NCBI GenBank assembly: GCA_900557355.1
Contig: USSR01000406.1
Coordinates: 1-6,444, forward strand
Source: an uncultured Bacteroides sp.
GTDB lineage: Bacteria; Bacteroidota; Bacteroidia; Bacteroidales; Bacteroidaceae
Direction: 5' to 3'
DNA: 6,444 nucleotides
A model generated the notes under the pieces. The model was given only the letters and a program-made list of their open reading frames with translations. It was not told the origin of the DNA and searched no databases. Of the stretch, positions 1-6,444 are shown one piece after another (the stretch's first letter is position 1; each line of letters starts with the position of its first letter). The position numbers and the translations under genes are program-made.

Positions 1-512
1 GGTGGATGCCGTCTTACTATCATAAAGCAGACAAACAGGGGATAGGTTTCGACCGCAGTCATACGGGTAGCAATGCTACAGCCCAATATCCCGATTCACT
101 CTGCCGCCTTTACGATGACATCCGTACTTGTCCGGATGAGTATCTCTTGTGGTTCCATCATGCCCCTTGGCAACACACCATGCAAAGCGGACGTACTTTA
201 TGGGACGAGCTTTGCTATCGCTACGACCATGGTGTACAGCAGGTAAGAAGCTTTCAGAAAAAATGGGATCTAGCCGAGAACTACATCGATGCAGAACGTT
301 TCAAAGATGTACAGTCACGCCTGAAGATACAGGCACGTGATGCCGTATGGTGGAAAGATGCCTGTCTGCTATACTTCCAGGAATTTTCGGGTATGCGTGC
401 CCCTTACGAAGTGGAAAGACCGATACATGAATTGGATGATTTGAAGCAAGTGAAACTTCCTATCGACAACCATGAATGCCCGACACCCAAAATGCTGAAT
501 GAAAGAAGATAA
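1..512 (+). CDS. GH67 xylan alpha-1,2-glucuronidase, C-terminal part (5' end outside window)
   Basis: GH67 enzymes remove 4-O-methyl-D-glucuronic acid from the non-reducing end of xylo-oligosaccharides, in Bacteroides probably in the periplasm. About 169 codons remain of a protein usually near 650-720 residues. The frame is open to the left edge (a Trp codon at 3-5 precedes the ATG at 6), so that ATG is internal and the true start lies outside. Recognition rests on C-terminal family signatures: SYYHKAD, GIGFDR.HTGSNA..QY, CPDEYLLWFHH.PW, SGRTLWDELCYRY and WWKDACLLYFQEFS. These match the GH67 C-terminal domain. The catalytic carboxylates of the family lie in the central barrel and are not in this window, so activity cannot be judged. 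The gene ends with TAA at 510-512 and is followed by a strong terminator, so it is probably the last gene of its transcript. It looks more GC-rich than the two genes downstream. Family assignment is confident; the exact substrate is inferred. Confidence 0.93.
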   Translation, partial: WMPSYYHKADKQGIGFDRSHTGSNATAQYPDSLCRLYDDIRTCPDEYLLWFHHAPWQHTMQSGRTLWDELCYRYDHGVQQVRSFQKKWDLAENYIDAERFKDVQSRLKIQARDAVWWKDACLLYFQEFSGMRAPYEVERPIHELDDLKQVKLPIDNHECPTPKMLNERR

Positions 513-534
513 GCAACAGCCCTGTTTCAAATAG

Positions 535-590
535 AAAATACAAAAAAGAACAGCTCTAATGATACATTGAACTGTTCTTTTTTGTATTTT
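535..590 (+). terminator. Strong hairpin terminator after the GH67 gene
   Basis: The arms 535-553 and 572-590 form a perfect 19-bp inverted repeat, closing an 18-nt loop at 554-571. The apical part of the stem contains GAACAG/CTGTTC and the base is all A-T. The 3' arm is T-rich and runs on to a T at 591, as in intrinsic terminators. The 5' arm is correspondingly A-rich, so it could also act on transcripts from the other strand. It starts 23 bases after the GH67 stop codon, which fits termination of that transcript. The low-GC stem is long for a simple terminator, but the position and T tract make this the simplest reading. Confidence 0.82.
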
Positions 591-592
591 TG
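585..592 (+). promoter_or_regulatory. Candidate Bacteroides -7 promoter element for the C11 protease gene
   Basis: TATTTTTG is an exact match to the Bacteroides -7 consensus TAnnTTTG. It lies 31 bases before the ATG at 624, giving a leader of about 25 nt. No good TTTG -33 box sits at the expected distance; the nearest TTG, at 567-569, is too close. The element overlaps the 3' arm of the terminator hairpin, and T-rich terminator tails can produce such a match by chance. It is therefore a candidate only. Confidence 0.45.
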
Positions 593-610
593 TACCTTAT
601 GGATATTATA

Positions 611-615
611 AAGGA
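611..615 (+). promoter_or_regulatory. Ribosome binding site supporting the start at 624
   Basis: AAGGA lies 8 bases before the ATG at 624, a good Shine-Dalgarno spacing. The ATG at 617-619 is out of frame with the gene. Together with the signal peptide that begins directly at 624, this fixes the start. Confidence 0.65.
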
Positions 616-623
616 TATGAAAT

Positions 624-1814
624 ATGAATAAAGTAGCATTATTATTTATAAAATGGATACGGTTATCACTCTGTCTGATTACTCTCTCTTTCTTTGTACT
701 ATCCTGCGAGAAAGATGAAATAGAACCTGTTGAAAACCAAAAAACTTTATTCATGTACCTACCTTGGTCCACCAATCTGACCAGCAATTTCTACACGAAT
801 ATCTCGGATATGGAAAAGGCAATCAGCCAAAAAGGACTGAATGGTGAACGGGTAATCGTATTTATGTCTACTACTTCGGAAAAAGCAACTCTATTTGAAA
901 TAACCTGCAAGAAAGGTAAATGTGAACAGGTTACTCTAAAAGAATATAACAACCCGCCTTTCACCACCGCCGAAGGAATTACTTCCATTCTCAATGATGT
1001 AAAAAGTTTCGCCCCTGCACCCACTTACGCCATGACTATCGGATGTCACGGTATGGGATGGCTTCCAGTTCATAGTACAAAAGGACGGGCAAGGACTTCA
1101 ATAAGAATGCACTGGGAAAACGAAGGCGTTCCACAAACCCGTTATTTCGGCGGTACGACAAGTCAATATCAGACAGATATCACTACCCTTGCAGAAGGTA
1201 TAGCAGATGCCGGAATAAAAATGGAATATATCCTATTCGATGATTGCTACATGTCAACCATAGAAGTAGCCTATGACCTGAGAAACGTTACAGACTACCT
1301 TATTGGTTCCACCTGTGAAATCATGGCTTATGGTATGCCCTATTCTATCATTGGAAAAGATTTGATGGGCGAACCAAATTATCAAGCCATCTGTGACGGT
1401 TTCTATTCATTCTATTCCACCTATGAAGAAATGCCTTGTGGAACATTAGGCATAACTAATTGTGTAGAATTGGATCATCTGGCCACTATCATGAAAGAAA
1501 TAAATAACCGGTATACATTTGACCCTTCAAAGCGGAACCAGTTACAACCTTTAGACGGTTACTATCCGGTAATCTTCTACGATTACGGTGACTACGTAGC
1601 ACATCTGTGTGATGACACATCCTTATTAAAAGAGTTTAAAGAACAGTTAGAACGAACCGTACCATATAAAACGCATACCGAAAGTTATTATTCCATGAAT
1701 ACGGGAACTACCACGCCAATTAAAACCTTCTCTGGCATTACCGTATCCGATCCGAGCATAAATTCTTTAGCAGCAGATAAGACAGAAACAAATTGGTATA
1801 AAGCAACGCACTAA
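624..1814 (+). CDS. Clostripain-family (peptidase C11) cysteine protease lipoprotein
   Basis: A probable secreted cysteine endopeptidase of family C11 (clostripain; relatives include PmC11 of Parabacteroides and fragipain of B. fragilis), a family that cuts after Arg or Lys. The 396-residue protein starts with a basic, hydrophobic signal peptide (about 1-27) ending in a lipobox-like VLSC, so Cys28 should be lipidated. The following residues, EKDEIE, are acidic, as in surface-export signals of Bacteroidota lipoproteins. The catalytic core is clear: a beta strand with FMYLPW near 43-48, then GCHGMGW with catalytic His142, then YILFDDCYMS with catalytic Cys208, followed by IEVAYDLR. Acidic residues just before Cys208 fit a pocket for basic P1 residues. 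The stretch between His142 and Cys208 is rich in Lys/Arg (K153, R155, R157, R161, R173) and could be an autoprocessing loop. The C-terminus ends WYKATH and looks complete. Family members mature by self-cleavage; the target here is unknown. It lies alone between a terminator and the HTCS gene. Confidence 0.9.
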   Translation: MNKVALLFIKWIRLSLCLITLSFFVLSCEKDEIEPVENQKTLFMYLPWSTNLTSNFYTNISDMEKAISQKGLNGERVIVFMSTTSEKATLFEITCKKGKCEQVTLKEYNNPPFTTAEGITSILNDVKSFAPAPTYAMTIGCHGMGWLPVHSTKGRARTSIRMHWENEGVPQTRYFGGTTSQYQTDITTLAEGIADAGIKMEYILFDDCYMSTIEVAYDLRNVTDYLIGSTCEIMAYGMPYSIIGKDLMGEPNYQAICDGFYSFYSTYEEMPCGTLGITNCVELDHLATIMKEINNRYTFDPSKRNQLQPLDGYYPVIFYDYGDYVAHLCDDTSLLKEFKEQLERTVPYKTHTESYYSMNTGTTTPIKTFSGITVSDPSINSLAADKTETNWYKATH

Positions 1815-1851
1815 ATAGATTGTATACTGGTTTGGACAATTCCACAATCAC

Positions 1852-1886
1852 ACTAATTATCAACCACTCAATAAGGTCTAATTAGT
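1852..1886. repeat. Small dyad / direct repeat upstream of the HTCS gene
   Basis: ACTAATTA at 1852-1859 and TAATTAGT at 1879-1886 are perfect reverse complements, separated by 19 bases. Because TAATTA is itself palindromic, the same sites also read as a direct repeat of CTAATTA (1853-1859 and 1878-1884) with a 25-base period. This could be a regulator binding site or a weak hairpin after the protease gene. It has no T tract, so it is not a convincing terminator. AT-rich sequence makes chance occurrence quite possible. Confidence 0.3.
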
Positions 1887-1920
1887 TCACCTTTTAAAAG
1901 AATATATAGAGGATATTAAG

Positions 1921-1928
1921 TATATTTG
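1921..1928 (+). promoter_or_regulatory. Candidate Bacteroides -7 promoter element for the HTCS gene
   Basis: TATATTTG matches the Bacteroides -7 consensus TAnnTTTG exactly and ends 20 bases before the ATG at 1949, implying a leader of only about 15 nt. No TTTG is found at the expected -33 spacing. No Shine-Dalgarno sequence precedes the ATG; the leader is an A/T-rich run, which is common in Bacteroides. The match suggests the HTCS can be transcribed independently of the protease gene. Confidence 0.5.
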
Positions 1929-1948
1929 TAGAATCTAAAAAAATATAT

Positions 1949-4900
1949 ATGAAAGCTATATCTATACTCTATTTATTATGCATGTGTTTATACCTTCCAT
2001 GCCATGGGCAAGAAGGAAAAATATTCACAGTCGATAGAGAATTATCAAGCAGCATGCTCAATAAAATCTATCAGGATCGTGACGGAATCATCTGGATTGC
2101 AACAGAAGATGGTCTGAATCGATACGATGGAGCAAAATTTACAGTTTATAGAAATGAAAAAGATAATCCTAATTCCTTATTAAGTGACTATGTACGCACA
2201 CTGTTCGAAGACAGTCAAGGTCACCTTTTTATAGGTTCTCTAAACGGGCTGCAAATATACGACCGCGCAACCGATAGTTTTACAACAATCCCAATGTACC
2301 TCTCCAGTGGAGTCCCAATAGCCCCTAATGTAGGAGTTATACTTGAACAAAATAACGGAGAAATATTAATAGGAACTTCCGGTCACAGTATATTTTTAGT
2401 CGAAACACAAGAAGATAGTATAAAAGCACAACAAATAGACCAATTTATAGCCAGTAACCTGATTACATATTCATATCGGGATAGAAAAGGAAATCTATGG
2501 ATAGCAACAGGCGATAATGGAATATTCCGCCTCGATAATAACAATCAATTCAAACACTATTCCGGTGAAAAAAGCATAGCCTGGAATACAGTTTCCAGCA
2601 TGTGCGAAGATAAACAAGGAAATCTTTATATGGGTAGTTTAAAAAAAGGACTATTCAGATATAATGATAAAACCGATACGTTTGTACCAATTACATACAC
2701 TCCTAATCCCAACTTGCCTATCAAAATCCTATACCCTGAGGAGGAGAATCAAATTCTTATTGGTACAGATGGTTCGGGAATAAAAGCCTATGACATCCAA
2801 GAACAAAAAATTAAAGAAGCCAATTTTAATATCACAACATTTGACCTTACAAAAGCAAAGATACATTCTATTTTGAAAGACAGAATGGGAAATACATGGT
2901 TAGGGTTCTTTCAGAAAGGAGTTATGATTATACCTGCCATAACCAACGAGTTCAAGTATCTAGGTTATAAATCTTCCAGACACAATGTGATTGGTTCCAA
3001 CTGTGTTATGTCTGTATACAAAGACCATACAGGAACTCTTTGGGTGGGAACTGACAATGACGGAATTTATGCAGTGACTCCAGATAAAACACCCAAAGTG
3101 CACTTTGCACCTACCGACAATGCTCATTCCGTTCCTGCAACCATAATGAGCATTTTCGAAGATTCCAACCACAATATGTGGATAGGTTCTTACCTGAATG
3201 GCATGGCTCAATTAGATATAAAAACCGGACGTTGCGAGTATCTGAAGTTAGTGGACGAGACATCCAATCTGATGGAAAATGTATATTGTTTTGCAGAAGA
3301 TAACAATAAAACTTTATGGATAGGTACTATGGGAGGAGGACTATATCAGATGAATATAAATACCAAGGAAATAGTCCGTTGTCCAACCACCACCAGCAAT
3401 ACTGATTGGACCAAAGTAAATATGCTACATAACTCATGGATAAATTGCCTGTTACATACCGCTGAAGACAAACTGTACATAGGTACTTACGATGGTTTGG
3501 GCTGCCTGGATATAAAAACAATGGATTTCGTTTCTCCCTTAAAAAACAGGAGAATATTATATGGCGATGTAATCTATGCCTTGCATGAAAGTAAGGATGG
3601 CAGTATCTGGATAGGAACATCCAAAGGATTAAAACGACTAAACCCACGAACCGTTGAAGTGCAAGAATATACAACCAAAGATGGTTTACCCAGCAATTAT
3701 ATCTGTGCTATCAAAGAGGATGCGAATGGTTATCTTTGGATCAGTACGAATTATGGAATCAGCCGATTCAATCCTCAAAATCAAAGTTTCATCAATTTTT
3801 ATGCAAGTGACGGATTACAAAGTAACGAGTTTAGTAAAGGAGCCGCTTTTGCCGACAAACACGGTGAACTTACCTTTGGAGGTACAAATGGAATCACTTA
3901 TTTTAATCCCACAGAAATAACCACACCCGATAAGAAACCAGAAATTCGAATTACAGACTTCTATATCCATGATAAAAAGGTTAAAAAAGGTATGAAATCG
4001 GGGAATAGAGATATAGTCAACACTGCAATCATGGATGCCGCCCACTTTCAACTATCTTATAAAGATAATTCTTTCAGCATCGAATTTTCAGCTATGGAGT
4101 TCTTTAGTCCGGAACGAATTACTTATACATATAGCATTAATAATTCCAATTGGATTAGCTTACAACAAGGAATTAACCGGGTTTCATTCAGTAATTTAAA
4201 TCCAGGTACCTATACCTTCCAGATAAAAGCAAAAGATAATGATTCTTATTCAGACATCAAAGAGTTTAGTATCACAATCCATCCTGCATGGTATGCCTCC
4301 GGATGGGCTAAATTTATATATGGAGTACTATTGATAGTTATTATCTATGGTATAGTCATTCAGATACGTCATCGTTACCGTGCTCGTCAGGAGATATTAG
4401 AACATATCCATGCAGAACAGATCAATGAAGCCAAACTACAATTCTTTATTAATATTTCCCATGAGATACGAACTCCAATGTCTCTCATCATAAGCCCATT
4501 ACAGAAGTTAATCGCCACTGACAAAGATAACGAGCGGCAGAAAAACTATCATACCATTTATCGAAATGCAGAACGTATACTTCGCCTGGTCAATCAACTG
4601 ATGGATATTCGCAAAATAGATAAGGGGCAAATGTCCCTGAAATTCCAGGAAGTTGATATCGTAGGATTTATCCGTGATTTGTACTATACTTTCGAATATC
4701 AGGCAAATGCCAGGCATATCACGTTAAGTTTCAAACCGGAAACTGAAAAATTAAAAGTATGGATTGATCCGAAAAATTTCGATAAAATTATCCTGAATAT
4801 AATTTCCAACGCATTCAAGTTTACACCGGAGAACGGAGAAATCAATATATACTTACGTGTAGGTGAGGATATGAATGCTCCTCAATCTCTCAAACACTAT

Positions 4901-6055
4901 TTTGAAATAATAGTGGAAGACAGTGGCATCGGCATTAACCCGGAAGAAATGGGACGGATTTTTGAACGTTTCTATCAAATCCGTAATAGCCATAATAATT
5001 CAAATGTAGGTACCGGTATAGGATTACATCTAAGCCGTTCGCTGGTAGAATTACACCATGGTACCATAAAGGCTGAAAACAATGAGAACAAACCAGGATC
5101 CCGGTTTATCATACGGCTCCCTCTGAACAAGAAGCATCTGAATGTAGAAGAAATTGATGATAATCCGGTTGGAAATAATGCCCCTGTACATATCACGACT
5201 GCTCTGCCTACCCCCTCGCCAACTGACGAAGAAGATGAAAAAATACGTTCCAAAACCAAGTGTCATGTTCTGATAGTAGAAGATGATGAAGAAATACGTA
5301 AATATATCTGTCGTGAATTAGCCAGCGATTTCCACATGCATGAGTGTGCCAATGGAAAAGAAGCTCTCACCCTTATCCTAAAAAAGGAACCGGATCTGAT
5401 TATCAGTGATATTATGATGCCTGAAATGGATGGATTGGCACTTTGTAAAAAAATAAAGCAGAATGTAACCATTAACCATATACCAATTATCCTCTTGACT
5501 GCTAAATCAAGAGAAGAAGATAATCTGGAGGGTTTAAACATGGGAGCAGACGCGTATATAGTGAAACCATTCAGTATCGAAATTTTGAGAAAAACGGCAA
5601 TCAATCTTATTAAGAGTAGGGAAATACTACGTAACAGTTTCAGTGGCAGTCAGATGCAGGAACAGAAGTTGAAGAAACTAAAAGTCCAATCACCTGACGA
5701 CAGACTGCTTGATAAAGTGATGAAAGTGATTAATGACAATCTAGGTAATCCTGACTTGAATGTTGAAATGATAGCAACTGAAGTAGGTATCAGTCGTGTG
5801 CATTTGCACCGTAAGCTAAAAGAACTGACTAACCAGTCAACCCGCGACTTAATACGTAATGTTCGCCTGAAACAAGCAGCATCCCTATTGGCAAACCAAT
5901 ATCATAACATTACTGAAGTTGCCACCCTTACGGGATTTACTAATGTTGCATATTTCTCTACCGCTTTTAAAGAATTATACGGGGTACCACCCAGCACCTA
6001 TATGGAAGAACAACAAAAGTCTTCTTCTGACAATGAAGTTGACCAACAGAACTAG
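1949..6055 (+). CDS. Hybrid two-component system sensor-regulator (HTCS)
   Basis: A single-chain sensor kinase and transcription factor that detects a glycan fragment in the periplasm and activates nearby carbohydrate genes. Length 1368, typical for HTCS. A signal peptide covers about 1-20 (cleavage likely after CHG). Then come 14 Reg_prop-type repeats, recognisable by D..G.lWIGT..GL.r.n, near residues 40, 85, 131, 176, 217, 260, 307, 355, 401, 447, 501, 544, 587 and 633, which fits two seven-bladed propellers. A Y_Y_Y domain spans about 695-778 and a transmembrane helix about 787-806. The cytoplasmic part has HisKA with the phosphoacceptor His838 (ISHEIRTP), an ATPase domain with N box (N950-N954), G1 DSGIGI (991-996), F box and G2 GTGIGL (1021-1026), an acidic Pro-rich linker (about 1063-1100), a receiver with phosphoacceptor Asp1154 plus Thr1184 and Lys1206, and an AraC-type double helix-turn-helix (about 1255-1352). 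All key residues are present, so it should be functional. The neighbouring GH67 suggests a xylan-derived ligand, which is inference. Confidence 0.97.
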   Translation: MKAISILYLLCMCLYLPCHGQEGKIFTVDRELSSSMLNKIYQDRDGIIWIATEDGLNRYDGAKFTVYRNEKDNPNSLLSDYVRTLFEDSQGHLFIGSLNGLQIYDRATDSFTTIPMYLSSGVPIAPNVGVILEQNNGEILIGTSGHSIFLVETQEDSIKAQQIDQFIASNLITYSYRDRKGNLWIATGDNGIFRLDNNNQFKHYSGEKSIAWNTVSSMCEDKQGNLYMGSLKKGLFRYNDKTDTFVPITYTPNPNLPIKILYPEEENQILIGTDGSGIKAYDIQEQKIKEANFNITTFDLTKAKIHSILKDRMGNTWLGFFQKGVMIIPAITNEFKYLGYKSSRHNVIGSNCVMSVYKDHTGTLWVGTDNDGIYAVTPDKTPKVHFAPTDNAHSVPATIMSIFEDSNHNMWIGSYLNGMAQLDIKTGRCEYLKLVDETSNLMENVYCFAEDNNKTLWIGTMGGGLYQMNINTKEIVRCPTTTSNTDWTKVNMLHNSWINCLLHTAEDKLYIGTYDGLGCLDIKTMDFVSPLKNRRILYGDVIYALHESKDGSIWIGTSKGLKRLNPRTVEVQEYTTKDGLPSNYICAIKEDANGYLWISTNYGISRFNPQNQSFINFYASDGLQSNEFSKGAAFADKHGELTFGGTNGITYFNPTEITTPDKKPEIRITDFYIHDKKVKKGMKSGNRDIVNTAIMDAAHFQLSYKDNSFSIEFSAMEFFSPERITYTYSINNSNWISLQQGINRVSFSNLNPGTYTFQIKAKDNDSYSDIKEFSITIHPAWYASGWAKFIYGVLLIVIIYGIVIQIRHRYRARQEILEHIHAEQINEAKLQFFINISHEIRTPMSLIISPLQKLIATDKDNERQKNYHTIYRNAERILRLVNQLMDIRKIDKGQMSLKFQEVDIVGFIRDLYYTFEYQANARHITLSFKPETEKLKVWIDPKNFDKIILNIISNAFKFTPENGEINIYLRVGEDMNAPQSLKHYFEIIVEDSGIGINPEEMGRIFERFYQIRNSHNNSNVGTGIGLHLSRSLVELHHGTIKAENNENKPGSRFIIRLPLNKKHLNVEEIDDNPVGNNAPVHITTALPTPSPTDEEDEKIRSKTKCHVLIVEDDEEIRKYICRELASDFHMHECANGKEALTLILKKEPDLIISDIMMPEMDGLALCKKIKQNVTINHIPIILLTAKSREEDNLEGLNMGADAYIVKPFSIEILRKTAINLIKSREILRNSFSGSQMQEQKLKKLKVQSPDDRLLDKVMKVINDNLGNPDLNVEMIATEVGISRVHLHRKLKELTNQSTRDLIRNVRLKQAASLLANQYHNITEVATLTGFTNVAYFSTAFKELYGVPPSTYMEEQQKSSSDNEVDQQN

Positions 6056-6064
6056 ACAAAACAA

Positions 6065-6098
6065 AAAGAAAGCCAGCTAAAATCAGCCGGCTTTCTTT
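6065..6098. terminator. Symmetrical hairpin terminator between convergent genes
   Basis: AAAGAAAGCC at 6065-6074 pairs perfectly with GGCTTTCTTT at 6089-6098. The stem continues past one A/C mismatch (6075/6088) with three more pairs (6076-6078 with 6085-6087) around a six-base loop. The A-rich left flank and T-rich right flank let it work in both directions. It starts 10 bases after the HTCS stop and lies 37 bases beyond the end of the opposing GH95-like gene, so it probably serves both. Confidence 0.88.
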
Positions 6099-6134
6099 AT
6101 TAATCCAACTCTTTATCTGCATAGACTAATATCA

Positions 6135-6444
6135 TTACATGCTACGCTCCAGCGAATAGTCTTCTCCCGGCTGAGTAACAATGTCATATTCGTAAGTACG
6201 GTAAAGAGCCGGTATCTGAGGATTTATCAGTTTCGAAACGACCGGTTCTTTTATAACTGCCGGTGCATAAAGAGGATTCGGACAAGCACCGTCTGCCACT
6301 TTCACTCCTTTTCCCTTTAAAGGAACATAAGAACGGATACGTAGTACCCCGCCCAAACGAGAATGTATTTTCGCTTTTTTCAGTTGAACGCCATCCCATT
6401 CCATATCCACCACAAAACCGCCACGGGATACAAGCCCTTTCACA
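6135..6444 (-). CDS. GH95-like glycoside hydrolase, C-terminal fragment (5' end outside window)
   Basis: The last 103 codons or so of a gene entering from the right edge; the stop is TAA (6137-6135 on the minus strand). The first complete codon is GTG, which is an internal valine, giving VKGLVSRGGFVVDMEW. This run, followed by KKAKIHSRLGG and an R.RSY strand, is typical of the C-terminal beta domain of GH95 enzymes, where VKGLRARGGFEVD-type sequences recur. GH95 members are mostly alpha-L-fucosidases, and some act on alpha-L-galactosyl groups of complex xylans or xyloglucan. The remaining tail (NPLYAP, EPVVSKL, YEYDI.T..GE.Y) also resembles Bacteroides GH95 proteins. No catalytic residues are in the window, so substrate and activity cannot be judged. 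It converges on the HTCS gene with a 79-base gap holding a shared terminator, so it belongs to a separate transcript. Confidence 0.75.
   Translation of the reverse strand, partial: VKGLVSRGGFVVDMEWDGVQLKKAKIHSRLGGVLRIRSYVPLKGKGVKVADGACPNPLYAPAVIKEPVVSKLINPQIPALYRTYEYDIVTQPGEDYSLERSM

Noticed and set aside
149..340. Open frame of 63 codons on the + strand inside GH67
   Set aside because: It overlaps the GH67 reading frame, which has clear family signatures. It has no recognisable domain and is a shadow frame.
515..526. Small palindrome AACAGCCCTGTT just after the GH67 stop
   Set aside because: The loop would be only two bases, with five pairs and no T tract. The strong hairpin directly downstream explains termination.
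3327..3674. Minus-strand open frame of 115 codons inside the HTCS
   Set aside because: It lies opposite well-conserved propeller repeats, with a composition typical of antisense reading. No family signature and no promoter or ribosome site was seen.
2060..3970. Recurring similar segments across the HTCS sensor, suggestive of DNA repeats
   Set aside because: The periodicity is at protein level (propeller blades with WIGT-like motifs). The nucleotide copies are well diverged and are not a separate repeat element.
5263..5604. Minus-strand open frame of 113 codons opposite the HTCS receiver domain
   Set aside because: It is explained as the antisense of the conserved receiver coding region. There is no independent evidence for a gene.
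6184..6399. Second minus-strand frame overlapping the GH95-like fragment
   Set aside because: The other minus-strand frame (6135-6444) carries the GH95-like motifs and runs to the window edge, so this one is a shadow.

Overview
The window looks like an accessory carbohydrate-use region of a gut Bacteroides or a close relative in the Bacteroidales. Three things point there: a complete hybrid two-component system (HTCS) of the Bacteroides type, a lipoprotein protease of the clostripain C11 family common in these bacteria, and exact matches to the Bacteroides -7 promoter element (TAnnTTTG) ahead of both complete genes. I cannot name the species from this sequence alone.

Layout, left to right. 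(1) 1-512, + strand: the last quarter of a GH67 alpha-glucuronidase, which removes 4-O-methyl-glucuronic acid from xylo-oligosaccharides. It is cut by the window edge. (2) 535-590: a strong hairpin terminator with a 19-bp perfect stem. (3) 624-1814, + strand: a complete C11 cysteine protease lipoprotein with its His/Cys dyad intact. (4) 1815-1948: an AT-rich spacer with a -7-like box and a small repeat, but no clear terminator. (5) 1949-6055, + strand: a 1368-residue HTCS with a periplasmic sensor of 14 beta-propeller repeats and a Y_Y_Y domain, one transmembrane segment, histidine kinase, receiver, and AraC-type DNA-binding domain, all with key residues present. (6) 6065-6098: a symmetrical terminator hairpin. 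(7) 6135-6444, - strand: the C-terminal end of a GH95-like glycoside hydrolase, cut by the right edge and convergent with the HTCS.

The working model is a xylan polysaccharide utilization locus (PUL). The HTCS would sense a breakdown oligosaccharide in the periplasm and switch on neighbouring enzyme genes. GH67 and the GH95-like enzyme would remove side groups from a decorated glucuronoarabinoxylan or related hemicellulose. The substrate is inferred from GH67, because the window holds no SusC/SusD pair. The C11 protease is the least expected member, since proteases are not a standard PUL component. It may be an unrelated insertion with its own promoter. No tRNA, rRNA, CRISPR array or insertion sequence was seen, and there is no gene-free stretch over 300 bases.
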